Shown here piece after piece: positions 54,958 through 63,974 of a stretch of DNA of 64,000 nucleotides (position 1 is its first letter; every line of letters begins with the position of its first letter). The position numbers and the translations under genes are program-made. The stretch lies in contig NZ_NPMN01000016.1 in assembly GCF_002266425.1 (NCBI RefSeq), positions 39,711 to 103,710 of the forward strand. Direction: 5' to 3'. The DNA is from Tissierella sp. P1 (GTDB lineage Bacteria > Bacillota > Clostridia > Tissierellales > Tissierellaceae). A model generated the notes under the pieces. It was not told where the DNA came from, did no database searches, and saw only the letters and a list, made by a program, of their open reading frames with translations.

Positions 54958-56985
54958 ATGATTAAGAATTTGCAAATTTCTGAGGCTATGACTATCAAGT
55001 TAGGAAATGAATTGCCACTTATGCCTAATTTTGAAGCTGGAATACGAAGGGCTCCAAAGAGAGAATTAAGCTTGACTCAAAGAGAAATAGAAATTGCACT
55101 TAAAAATGCCCTAAGATATATACCAGAAGAATTACATGAAGTATTAGCACCAGAGTTTTTAGATGAGTTGTTTACCCATGGAAGAATTTATGGTTATAGA
55201 TATAGGCCAGAAGGTAATATTAAGGGTAAACCAATAGATGAGTATAGAGGTAAATGCATCGAAGGAAAAGCTTTTCAAGTAATGATTGATAACAACCTTG
55301 ACTTTGATGTAGCATTATATCCATATGAATTAGTTACCTATGGAGAAACTGGGCAAGTCTGTCAAAATTGGATGCAATATAGATTGATTAAGAAGTATTT
55401 GGAGGAATTGACTGATGAGCAGACGCTAGTAGTTGCATCAGGTCATCCAGTTGGATTATTTAAGTCATCTACAACAAGTCCTAGAGTGATTATTACAAAC
55501 GCACTTATGATAGGAGCTTTTGATGATCAGGAACATTGGATTAAAGCACAGGCAATGGGAGTTGCAAACTATGGACAAATGACAGCAGGAGGTTGGATGT
55601 ATATTGGACCTCAAGGAATTGTTCATGGAACTTACAATTCCATATTGAATGCAGGCAGAATGAAACTTGGAGTAAAGGAAGATGGTGACTTAAGAGGTCA
55701 TATGTTTGTAAGTTCTGGATTAGGTGGTATGAGTGGAGCTCAAGGTAAAGCTACCAAAATAGCAAATGGTGTGGGAATTATAGCAGAAGTAGATTTTTCT
55801 AGAATACAGACTAGACTAAATCAAGGCTGGATAGATAAATCTTTTGATGATTTAGAAAAATTATTTGAATATGCTCATGAATCAATGACTAAAAAAGAAG
55901 CTGTGGCGATTGCATACCATGGTAATATTGTAGATTTGCTGGAATATGCAGTAGATAATCATATTAATATAGAGCTATTATCAGATCAAACTTCATGTCA
56001 CGCTCCTTATGATGGAGGATATTGTCCTCAAGGATTAACCTTTGAAGAAAGAACAGAAATGATAGAAAAGGATAAATCAAGATTTATTAAATTAGTAAAT
56101 GAATCTTTGATACATCATTTTGAATTAATTAAGAAGCTAGTAGAAAGAGGAACATATTTCTTTGACTATGGAAATAGCTTTATGAAAGCCGTTTATGATG
56201 CAGGAGCAAAAGATATTTCTAAAAATGGAATAGATGAATCAGAAGGATTCATATTCCCATCTTATGTAGAAGATATAATGGGACCTATGTTATTTGACTA
56301 CGGATATGGACCTTTTAGATGGGTTTGTTTAAGTGGAAAGCATGAGGATTTAATTAAAACAGATAAAGCAGCCATGGAATGTATAGATCCGAATAGAAGA
56401 GGTCAAGACAGGGACAATTATATATGGATAAGAGATGCAGAAGCCAATGGGCTTGTTGTAGGCACTCAGGCTAGAATTTTATATCAAGATGCACTAGGTA
56501 GAACTGAAATAGCGCTAAAATTTAATGAAATGGTAAGAAATAAAGAGGTGGGTCCTATAATGTTAGGTAGAGACCATCATGACACAGGGGGTACAGATTC
56601 ACCATTTAGAGAGACTGCTAATATTAAGGATGGTAGTAATATTATGGCAGATATGGCTACACAATGTTTTGCAGGTAATGCAGCTAGAGGAATGAGCCTT
56701 ATTGCACTTCACAATGGTGGAGGAGTAGGTATAGGGAAATCAATTAATGGTGGATTTGGGATGGTATTAGATGGATCTGAAAGAGTTGATAATATCCTTA
56801 AAACTTCAATGCCATGGGATGTAATGGGTGGAGTTGCAAGAAGAGCTTGGGCTAGAAATGAAAATTCAATATCTACTTGTATAGAATATAATAATAAATT
56901 TAAAGATACAGACCATATTACAATTCCATATGTAGCGGATAATGATTTAGTTAAAAAGTTAGTGGAAGATAAATTGAAAAATTAA
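54958..56985 (+). CDS. hutU: Urocanate hydratase
   Basis: Second step: urocanate to 4-imidazolone-5-propionate, NAD-dependent. A 675-residue protein, the longer form seen in Clostridia and related bacteria (Bacillus and Pseudomonas forms have about 555). Family segments include GETGQVCQNWMQYRLIKKYL, SGHPVGLFKS, NYGQMTAGGWMYIGPQGIVHGTY, GGMSGAQGKA, DQTSCHAPYDGGYCPQGL (containing the active-site region) and GRDHHDTGGTDSPFRETANIKDGSN. AAGGGGGAG precedes the ATG. It belongs to the hutH-hutU-ftcD-hutI operon. Confidence 0.95.
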   Translation: MIKNLQISEAMTIKLGNELPLMPNFEAGIRRAPKRELSLTQREIEIALKNALRYIPEELHEVLAPEFLDELFTHGRIYGYRYRPEGNIKGKPIDEYRGKCIEGKAFQVMIDNNLDFDVALYPYELVTYGETGQVCQNWMQYRLIKKYLEELTDEQTLVVASGHPVGLFKSSTTSPRVIITNALMIGAFDDQEHWIKAQAMGVANYGQMTAGGWMYIGPQGIVHGTYNSILNAGRMKLGVKEDGDLRGHMFVSSGLGGMSGAQGKATKIANGVGIIAEVDFSRIQTRLNQGWIDKSFDDLEKLFEYAHESMTKKEAVAIAYHGNIVDLLEYAVDNHINIELLSDQTSCHAPYDGGYCPQGLTFEERTEMIEKDKSRFIKLVNESLIHHFELIKKLVERGTYFFDYGNSFMKAVYDAGAKDISKNGIDESEGFIFPSYVEDIMGPMLFDYGYGPFRWVCLSGKHEDLIKTDKAAMECIDPNRRGQDRDNYIWIRDAEANGLVVGTQARILYQDALGRTEIALKFNEMVRNKEVGPIMLGRDHHDTGGTDSPFRETANIKDGSNIMADMATQCFAGNAARGMSLIALHNGGGVGIGKSINGGFGMVLDGSERVDNILKTSMPWDVMGGVARRAWARNENSISTCIEYNNKFKDTDHITIPYVADNDLVKKLVEDKLKN

Positions 56986-57002
56986 TCATAGGGGGATATA
57001 AA

Positions 57003-57899
57003 ATGGCTAGAATTATTCAATGTGTACCTAATTTTAGTGAAGGAAGAAATAAAGATATTATAGAAAAAATAGTTGAAGAAATTAGGATAATTGAAGATGT
57101 TAAACTACTAGATTATTCTATGGATAAGGATCATAATCGTACAGTTGTTACTTTTATTGGTGAACCTGAGAAAGTAATAGATGCGGCTTTTAATGCATGC
57201 AAGGTAGCATCCGAGCTAATAGATATGAGAAGTCACACAGGAGAACATCCTAGAATGGGTGCAACAGACGTTATACCACTTATTCCAATATCAGATGTTA
57301 CTATGGAAGAATGTGTTGAGCTATCAAAAAAGTTAGGGAAAAGAATAGGAGAAGAACTTAATATTTCGGTATATTTATATGAGAAATCAGCGGAATCTTT
57401 AAGCCGTGAGAACTTAGCCGATGTAAGACGAGGTCAATATGAAGGGATGGCAGATAAATTAAAGGAAAAAGATTGGGTCCCAGACTTTGGACCAATTGAA
57501 TTAAACGAAAAGTCAGGTGTTACAGCAGTAGGAGCAAGGATGCCTTTAGTAGCATTTAATGTAAATCTAGGAACAAATGACATTAGTGTGGCTAAAAACA
57601 TTGCAAAATCCATAAGAGGTGCGGCAGGAGGATTTAAATATTGTAAGGCATTAGGAATAGAAATCAAAGAAAGAAATATTGTACAAGTAACTATGAATAT
57701 GGTAGACTATACTAAAACACCGCTGTTTAGAGTGTTTGATGTAATAGAGAGAGAAGCTAGAAGATATGGAGTAAATGTTATAGGGAGCGAAATAATAGGA
57801 TTACTTCCTATGGCGGCAATGATTGATGTAGCGGATTACTATTTAAGACTAGAGAACTTTGACCACGGGCAAATTTTAGAAAAAAGAATGATGGAATAA
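57003..57899 (+). CDS. ftcD: Glutamate formimidoyltransferase
   Basis: Transfers the formimino group from N-formimino-L-glutamate to tetrahydrofolate, giving glutamate. A 298-residue single-function form. It begins IIQCVPNFSEGRN, followed by DKDHNRTVVTFIG and SHTGEHPRMGATDVIPLIPI. The FchA/FTCD cyclodeaminase domain of the bifunctional enzyme is absent, so it must be a separate gene elsewhere or formimino-THF is handled by another enzyme. GGGGGATA precedes the ATG. Confidence 0.95.
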   Translation: MARIIQCVPNFSEGRNKDIIEKIVEEIRIIEDVKLLDYSMDKDHNRTVVTFIGEPEKVIDAAFNACKVASELIDMRSHTGEHPRMGATDVIPLIPISDVTMEECVELSKKLGKRIGEELNISVYLYEKSAESLSRENLADVRRGQYEGMADKLKEKDWVPDFGPIELNEKSGVTAVGARMPLVAFNVNLGTNDISVAKNIAKSIRGAAGGFKYCKALGIEIKERNIVQVTMNMVDYTKTPLFRVFDVIEREARRYGVNVIGSEIIGLLPMAAMIDVADYYLRLENFDHGQILEKRMME

Positions 57900-57908
57900 G
57901 GTGATAGA

Positions 57909-59177
57909 ATGAAAGCTACTTTAGTTATAAAGAATGTGGATAATTTAATAACTTTAAAAGGAGAAAATAAACCTAGAGTTAAAGAATCATTAAAAGATAT
58001 AGGAATAATAAAAAATGGTATAATAGCTTTAAATGGTGAGAAAATAATTTATGTAGGAGAGGGTGAATTACCATCAGATATTATTGTAGATGGGGATACT
58101 GTAATATTAAATGGTATTGGTAAAACTGTAACCCCAGGATTAGTAGATTCTCATACTCATCTGGTACATGGTGGATCTAGAGAAAATGAATTAGCTATGA
58201 AGTTAAAAGGGGTACCATACTTGGATATATTAGCAGCAGGTGGAGGTATTCACTCTACAGTTAAGTCGACAAAAGGAGCCACATTTGAAGAGTTGTGTAA
58301 TCAAGCAAAAAAAAGTTTAGATACTATGCTTAAGTTTGGAGTAACAACGATTGAAGCAAAGAGTGGATACGGGATAGACGATTTTGACACTGAATTGAAA
58401 CAATTAGAAGTAGCAAATAAGTTGAATGAAGATCATCATGTTGATGTTGTTTCAACATTTATGGGGGCCCATGCTGTGCCCAAAGACTATATAGATAATC
58501 CAGATGAATTTGTAGATATTATTATTAAAGATATGATACCGGAAGTAGCTAGAAGAAAGTTAGCGAAGTTCTGTGATGTATTTTGTGAAGAAGGTGTTTT
58601 CACAATAGACCAATCTAGAAAGATTTTGCTTGCCGCTAGGGAATATGGTATGGAGCCTAAGCTGCATGCTGATGAAATTGAGCCATTAGGCGGAGCGGAA
58701 TTGTCAGCAGAAATAGGATGTATCACGGCAGATCACTTGATAGCAGCTAGTGATATTGGAATTGAGCAAATGGCTAAGAGTGGTGTGATAGCAAATTTAC
58801 TTCCTGGCACTAGCTTTAATTTACAAACTGGAAAATTTGCTAGAGCTAGAAAAATGGTGGAAGCAGGAGTTCCCATAGCTTTATCTACAGACTATAATCC
58901 TGGAAGCTGTCCTACAGAAAATTTACAGCTTATAATGAGTTTTGGTTCATTGATTATGAAATTGACTCCAGAAGAAGTAATTACAGCTGTAACTATAAAT
59001 GGAGCTGCAGCTTTAGGATTAGAAGAAGAAATTGGAAGTCTTGAAATAGGAAAACGAGGAGATATAGTAATGTTTGATTCACCAAATTTAGAATATATTA
59101 TATATCATTTTGGAATAAACCATGTTGATACAGTAGTTAAAAAAGGTAAGATTGCATATAAAAATAATACAATATAA
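57909..59177 (+). CDS. hutI: Imidazolonepropionase
   Basis: Third step: opens 4-imidazolone-5-propionate to N-formimino-L-glutamate. A 422-residue amidohydrolase. Metal site DSHTHLVHGGSREN (HxH) with further ligands in PKLHADEIEPLGGAE and ITADHLIAAS. Other family segments are YLDILAAGGGIHSTVKST and STDYNPGSCPTEN. AAGGTGATAG lies upstream. It is last in the operon and followed by a terminator. Position after ftcD is unusual only in order, not in content. Confidence 0.95.
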   Translation: MKATLVIKNVDNLITLKGENKPRVKESLKDIGIIKNGIIALNGEKIIYVGEGELPSDIIVDGDTVILNGIGKTVTPGLVDSHTHLVHGGSRENELAMKLKGVPYLDILAAGGGIHSTVKSTKGATFEELCNQAKKSLDTMLKFGVTTIEAKSGYGIDDFDTELKQLEVANKLNEDHHVDVVSTFMGAHAVPKDYIDNPDEFVDIIIKDMIPEVARRKLAKFCDVFCEEGVFTIDQSRKILLAAREYGMEPKLHADEIEPLGGAELSAEIGCITADHLIAASDIGIEQMAKSGVIANLLPGTSFNLQTGKFARARKMVEAGVPIALSTDYNPGSCPTENLQLIMSFGSLIMKLTPEEVITAVTINGAAALGLEEEIGSLEIGKRGDIVMFDSPNLEYIIYHFGINHVDTVVKKGKIAYKNNTI

Positions 59178-59199
59178 CTATTCTAATTAAATAACTAAG

Positions 59200-59243
59200 A
59201 CTTTTAGCTTGTTGAAATCGTAATAACAAGCTAAAAGTTTTTT
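59200..59243 (+). terminator. Intrinsic terminator after the hut operon
   Basis: A 14-bp perfect stem, ACTTTTAGCTTGTT against AACAAGCTAAAAGT with an 11-base loop, is followed by six T residues. Confidence 0.88.
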
Positions 59244-59266
59244 CATTATGGGAGGAAGAAATCTGA

Positions 59267-60391
59267 ATGATAAAAGAATTGTTTAGAGCATTTTTATTAG
59301 TTTTTGCTGCTGAAATGGGAGATAAGACTCAGATAATAGCTATGACTTTTGCGACCCAGTATAAGGTAAAGGAAGTAATTTTAGGTGTCATATTTGGAGT
59401 TGTATTAAATCATGGAATTGCTATTATATTAGGTCGTTTTATTTCTAAGGTAGTTCCAATGAATTTAATACAAATAATTGCTGGAATTATGTTTGTTATT
59501 TTTGGTATAATGGCTTTAAAAGATGATGAAATAGATGAAGCTGAGAATAAAAAGGCTTTCAGTCCAATTATAACAGTGGCACTAGCTTTTTTTATTGGAG
59601 AATTAGGTGATAAAACTCAATTAACAGCAATGACATTATCAACAGAAGGAAATTATCCTATTTTTATATTAATGGGAACAACGTTAGGTATGGTCGCTAC
59701 ATCTGGACTTGGTATATTTATAGGCAGTAAAATTGGGGAAAAGATACCAGAGGTTGCTATTAAAATTGTTTCTTCTATAGTTTTTGTATTCTTTGGAAGT
59801 TTAAAACTATTAAATACAATTCCAAAAGACTATATAAATATTGTTAATATTATATTATACTTATTGTTATTATTAATTGTTGAATTTGTTTTAATAAGAA
59901 AGCTACTTACAAATAGAAAGAATAAAGTCAGTTCTCCTATGAAGGAAGTAGCCTCGAAGCTTTATAATCAGACAAGAGTTCTTAAAGAAACTTTAGATAG
60001 TATTTGTTTGGGAGAAGAGAAATGTGGAAAGTGTATAGGGGCAACTTGTCTGATAGGATATACTAGATTTATACTGGAAGAAGCAAGGGAAAATGGAAAT
60101 TACTATCAAGCTTCTATAATTGATATAGACTCTTTGATTAAAAAGGGATATGATAATAATAAGATTATAGAGGCTCTAAGTATGATAATAATAGATTCCA
60201 TAAACAACGGTTGGGATACCAATAAAAGTTTCGTAGTTAATAAAATTAGGAACTCCTTAGAAGCAATTATTTTTGGAGAAGATTTAAATGTTGATGTGAA
60301 TTTTAAAGAATATTTAGAAGAAGCTAAAAAGAAAAATAGTAAATATGGAGTAGTTTTAGAGCAAAAAATTTACGAAACTTTGTATAAATAG
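59267..60391 (+). CDS. GDT1/TMEM165 (UPF0016) transporter with C-terminal cysteine-motif extension
   Basis: Residues 1-215 are a complete UPF0016 protein: two three-helix repeats, each with the ExGDK motif (AEMGDKTQIIAMT and GELGDKTQLTAMT). In bacteria this family moves Mn2+ (sometimes Ca2+) out of the cell. The protein then continues for about 160 residues not found in typical members (usual length about 190-210). This soluble helical tail holds Cys247, Cys253, Cys256 and Cys261 (C-x5-C-x2-C-x4-C) and no further membrane segment. The tail could sense or bind metal, an inference. TTAAAT-rich spacer and GGGAGGAAG precede the start. Confidence 0.85.
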   Translation: MIKELFRAFLLVFAAEMGDKTQIIAMTFATQYKVKEVILGVIFGVVLNHGIAIILGRFISKVVPMNLIQIIAGIMFVIFGIMALKDDEIDEAENKKAFSPIITVALAFFIGELGDKTQLTAMTLSTEGNYPIFILMGTTLGMVATSGLGIFIGSKIGEKIPEVAIKIVSSIVFVFFGSLKLLNTIPKDYINIVNIILYLLLLLIVEFVLIRKLLTNRKNKVSSPMKEVASKLYNQTRVLKETLDSICLGEEKCGKCIGATCLIGYTRFILEEARENGNYYQASIIDIDSLIKKGYDNNKIIEALSMIIIDSINNGWDTNKSFVVNKIRNSLEAIIFGEDLNVDVNFKEYLEEAKKKNSKYGVVLEQKIYETLYK

Positions 60392-60463
60392 TATTTTATA
60401 TTTATTAATTATATAAATAATTAAAATAAAGTATATTTTGTAAAAAAAAAGGAGGTATATTCT

Positions 60464-60922
60464 ATGGCTGAAAATCAATATGTGGTTTTTAAACTTGGAA
60501 AAGGTGAATTTGGTATTGACATAATGAATGTAAAAGAAATTGGTCCATATGAGGAATCTATTTCTCTGCCAAATACACCATCATTTATTGAAGGGGTTAT
60601 AAATTATAGAGGAAGCGTTATACCGATTATTAATTTAAAAAAGAGGTTGTCATTAGGACAAGCTGAGGTGACGAAAGATACTAGAATTATAGTTATTAGC
60701 TTAGATGAGAAAGAAATTGGATTTATAGTAGATGAAGCTTCTCAAACAGTTTGGGTAAATGATGAACAAATAGATCCTGCCCCTTCATTTATAAGTGGTG
60801 TTGATAAGAAATATATAACAGGTGTAGGGAAATTAGATGAAAAAAGGCTTTTAATTCTAATAGACCTAAAGAAAATATTATCAAAGGATGAGATAGAAGA
60901 AATACAAAATTTAGAGGTTTAG
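60464..60922 (+). CDS. cheW: CheW-type chemotaxis coupling protein
   Basis: A 152-residue single CheW domain. It begins YVVFKLGKGEFGIDIMNVKEI and continues IEGVINYRGSVIPIINLKKRL and DEKEIGFIVDEASQTVW, with family-like GVGKLDEKRLLILIDL at the end. It couples chemoreceptors to CheA, but no receptor or CheA is in the window. AAAGGAGGTA precedes the ATG. It sits six bases before the DegS-type kinase, a pairing not expected from chemotaxis and possibly a link between signalling routes. Confidence 0.92.
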   Translation: MAENQYVVFKLGKGEFGIDIMNVKEIGPYEESISLPNTPSFIEGVINYRGSVIPIINLKKRLSLGQAEVTKDTRIIVISLDEKEIGFIVDEASQTVWVNDEQIDPAPSFISGVDKKYITGVGKLDEKRLLILIDLKKILSKDEIEEIQNLEV

Positions 60923-60928
60923 TATATT

Positions 60929-62089
60929 ATGGGATCACAACAAATAAGTATCAAAAGATTAAATGAAATATTAGAGGCTACTATTGATTCCATAAAAGGG
61001 ACTAAGGATGAAATTTTTGAGATTGTTAGCCATTCAAGATTAGAATGTAAAAGACTGGAGGATGAACTTAAGTCTTTACAGGTTAAGATTCAGGATACAC
61101 TTGCTCAAGTAGGGAGATTAGAGGACCTTGATAAAAGAAGTCGTGGGAATCTATCTAATAAGAGCAAGAATTTTCATTTATTTAGTGAAAATGATATAAA
61201 AGATGCTTATGAACTGGCTAATGGAATTAGAGTAGAGCTTTTATTAAAGAGAGAAGAAGAAAAAAACTTGATAGAGAGAAGAAAGGAAATAGAGCTTAGG
61301 CTAAAGAGCTCCTATGAAGTATATAAAAAGGCAGAAAATATTAATAAACAAATAACCGTAGCTACAGAGTATTTAATGGGAAATGCGGGCAATATAGCAG
61401 CAACTGTAGATGAGCTGAGTAAGAAACATTATTTAAGTATTAAAATTATAGAAGCACAAGAAGAAGAGAGGAGTAGGGTAGCCAGGGATATACATGATGG
61501 ACCAGCTCAATCTTTAGCAAATGTTATAGTAAAAGCTGAGTTATGTGAAAGATTATTAGATGTAGATAAGGATAGGGCTAAAAATGAGCTTCATAATTTA
61601 AAATGGGTTATTAGAGGAACTTTAAAAGATGTAAGAAAGATAATATATGATTTGAGACCTATGTCTTTAGATGATCTTGGACTTATTCCTACATTAGAAA
61701 GATATATATCTATTTTTGAAGAAGATACTGGAATAAAGGTAAGTCTTAAGACATATGGCTCTTTTAGTGATTTAGAATCTGCTATACAAATAGCTATCTT
61801 TAGAATTACTCAAGAATCTTTAAGCAATATTAGAAAACATTCTAAAGCGAAATCTACTTCTATTATAATTGAAAAATCTTTAACTAAGATTAATTTATCT
61901 ATTATAGATGATGGTATAGGATTTGATCCAGAAAGCTATAGAAAAGAATCCAATTCAGTATCAGGAGGATTTGGATTGATGAGTATAAAAGAAAGAGTTG
62001 AGTTGCTAAATGGGAACCTCCACATAACATCTTCTTCAAATTTGGGAACTAAAATAAGCTTATTCATACCTTTGAATGAGGAGGACTAA
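60929..62089 (+). CDS. degS: DegS-type cytoplasmic sensor histidine kinase
   Basis: A 386-residue NarL/DegS-class kinase without membrane helices. It has a long coiled-coil sensor part (about 1-175), then the HisKA_3 site EEERSRVARDIHDGPAQSLANVIVKAEL with phosphorylatable His, and an ATPase domain with NIRKHSKA, DDGIGF and GGFGLMSIKERVELLNG. It pairs with the DegU-like regulator encoded directly after (three-base gap). In Firmicutes such pairs control exoenzymes, motility or biofilm. Ribosome site is weak (AGAGGT about ten bases upstream). Confidence 0.92.
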   Translation: MGSQQISIKRLNEILEATIDSIKGTKDEIFEIVSHSRLECKRLEDELKSLQVKIQDTLAQVGRLEDLDKRSRGNLSNKSKNFHLFSENDIKDAYELANGIRVELLLKREEEKNLIERRKEIELRLKSSYEVYKKAENINKQITVATEYLMGNAGNIAATVDELSKKHYLSIKIIEAQEEERSRVARDIHDGPAQSLANVIVKAELCERLLDVDKDRAKNELHNLKWVIRGTLKDVRKIIYDLRPMSLDDLGLIPTLERYISIFEEDTGIKVSLKTYGSFSDLESAIQIAIFRITQESLSNIRKHSKAKSTSIIIEKSLTKINLSIIDDGIGFDPESYRKESNSVSGGFGLMSIKERVELLNGNLHITSSSNLGTKISLFIPLNEED

Positions 62090-62092
62090 ACA

Positions 62093-62751
62093 ATGAAGGA
62101 TAAAATTATTAAGGTTATAATTGCGGATGACCACGCATTAATAAGAGAAGGAATAAAACAAATATTAGAATTGGAAAATGATATAGTCGTTATTGGACAA
62201 GCAAGTAATGGTGAAGAAGCTTTTACAATGGCTACAGAATTAGATCCAGATATAATACTATTAGACATAAATATGCCTAAATTAAATGGAATAGAAACCC
62301 TTAGGAAATTTAAAGATATGGGAATAACATCGAAGGTAATTATTCTTACTATACATGAAGACAAGGAATATATTTTAAAGACATTAAAGTTAGGCGCAAA
62401 TGGATATATGTTGAAAGATTCAAATGCAGATAGTTTAATTAAAGGAATTAGAGATGTAGCAAAAGGAGAGAAGTATATACAACCTAGTGTGGCAGATTTA
62501 GTTAGCAGATCTTCTAACTATGATGAATATTTCAATATTAGTATTGATAAAATCAATTCACTAACAAAAAGAGAGTATGAAGTACTTATTTTAATTGCTG
62601 AAGGTTGAACAATAAAGACATTGCTGATAGATTATATATTAGTGAAAAAACTGTGAAAAACCATGTGTCGAATATCTTTAAAAAGCTTGATTTAAATGAT
62701 AGGGTTCAGGCTGCAATATTTGCATATAAAAATAATATAAAAAAATTATAA
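62093..62751 (+). CDS. degU: DegU-type response regulator (NarL/LuxR family), one frameshift
   Basis: A 219-residue regulator once repaired. The receiver (1-118) has acidic DDH, phosphoacceptor in [16 protein letters not shown], and K in GYMLKDS. The LuxR-type helix-turn-helix begins [17 protein letters not shown] and then breaks: GGTTGAAC at 62603-62610 lacks one T, producing a false stop. With it restored the sequence continues [41 protein letters not shown]. Partner of the DegS kinase immediately upstream. Shares a terminator with the convergent LysR gene. Confidence 0.92.
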
Positions 62752-62782
62752 AGACCAGACGAATTATATCTTCTGGTCTTTT
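62750..62782. terminator. Bidirectional terminator between degU and the LysR gene
   Basis: The stem AAAGACCAGA against TCTGGTCTTT has a 12-base loop that contains the LysR stop codon (62764-62766). A/T tails lie on both sides. Confidence 0.85.
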
Positions 62783-63675
62783 ACAAATTCTAATATATAA
62801 TTTTTAAAAGCTTCGCTAAGGGGGGATAGCTGTCTACTCTTATGAAAAGCAAAATAAAATTTTCTGATAAATTCCAAGTCTTCAACATAGAAAACTTTAT
62901 ATTTTTCAAGTATCAGATCATTTTGAACAGCTTTTTCGGATAGGAAACTAATACCTATACCAAGAGAAACTAGTTCTTTAATTGCTTCTGTGTCTTCAAC
63001 ATAAGCAGCTATATTTAATTTGCTAATAGGAAGCTTAGCTTTTTCAAATATATTCTCAACTAAGGCCCTAGTACCAGAACCTTCTTCCCTAAACATGATT
63101 TTTTCTCTAAATAATACATCCTTTTCTATATAAGAAAAATTATCACCAGGAAACTTAGGAGAGTTAGGAGTGATTAAAACTAACCTGTCCTCCATTAAAT
63201 CAATATACTTAAGATTGTTTGAAGAGAATTTAGCTCCTAGAATTCCAAAATCAGTTTCTCCATCTAAAATTCCTCTCACAACTTTTTTAGAATCCTTATC
63301 ACCTACAGTAAATGAAACATCAGGATAATGATTTAAAAAGTTTTTAATTATAGTTGGTAGCAGATATTTTCTAGGAACAGAACTTGAATATATGTGCAAA
63401 TGACCTTGAATTTTTCCTTGATAAGAAGCTAAATCAAATTTTGCCATTTCACAAGAATTTAATATATTAATGGCATATTTATATAATAAATTGCCTGCAT
63501 CGGTCAATGTGATTTTCTTTCCAAATCTATTAATTAATAAGGTACCAAGTTCTTTCTCTAAATTTTGAATATGATTAGTCACAGTAGGTTGAGTAATAAA
63601 AAGCTTTTCAGCTGCTTTAGAAAAACTCTTTAATTTCGCAACTTCAACAAATGTTTCTAATTGTCTAAAATCCAT
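62764..63675 (-). CDS. LysR-family regulator (selenium-metabolism type resemblance)
   Basis: A 303-residue LysR-type regulator. The helix-turn-helix (residues 1-60) reads MDFRQLETFVEVAKLKSFSKAAEKLFITQPTVTNHIQNLEKELG, and the two-lobe effector domain has ETDFGILGAKF and the redox/anion-type loop EEGSGTRALVENIF. Overall it resembles CysL and the clostridial selenium-metabolism LysR group; this resemblance is from memory and not proven. AGAGGTGATAG precedes the ATG. No target gene is adjacent; a strong promoter region lies beyond it. Confidence 0.88.
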   Translation of the reverse strand: MDFRQLETFVEVAKLKSFSKAAEKLFITQPTVTNHIQNLEKELGTLLINRFGKKITLTDAGNLLYKYAINILNSCEMAKFDLASYQGKIQGHLHIYSSSVPRKYLLPTIIKNFLNHYPDVSFTVGDKDSKKVVRGILDGETDFGILGAKFSSNNLKYIDLMEDRLVLITPNSPKFPGDNFSYIEKDVLFREKIMFREEGSGTRALVENIFEKAKLPISKLNIAAYVEDTEAIKELVSLGIGISFLSEKAVQNDLILEKYKVFYVEDLEFIRKFYFAFHKSRQLSPLSEAFKNYILEFVKDQKI

Positions 63676-63863
63676 TCTATCACCTCTCTCAAATTATTAC
63701 TCCAACTCTATTGTAACAAATAATAGGTATAAATCTACAATTATTCTAACAAATATATAAAGAAATTTACAATACAAAATATCTATAAGACAAACTGTAA
63801 CCATTGGTTTAAGTAATATAAGAGTATTTTTTTATAAAACTAAATAATATGTTTAAATTGCTG

Positions 63864-63892
63864 TTGACAAAGTAATAAAAACAGTGTATAGT
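63864..63892 (+). promoter_or_regulatory. Promoter P1 near right edge
   Basis: TTGACA, exactly 17 bases, TATAGT. A strong vegetative promoter pointing out of the window. Confidence 0.8.
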
Positions 63893-63974
63893 TATATATT
63901 GTCAGCGCCAAGTTCTTTAAGACTATTAGTGAAAAAAATCAACAAAATGATTTAAAAAAAGTTTTAAAAAACAG

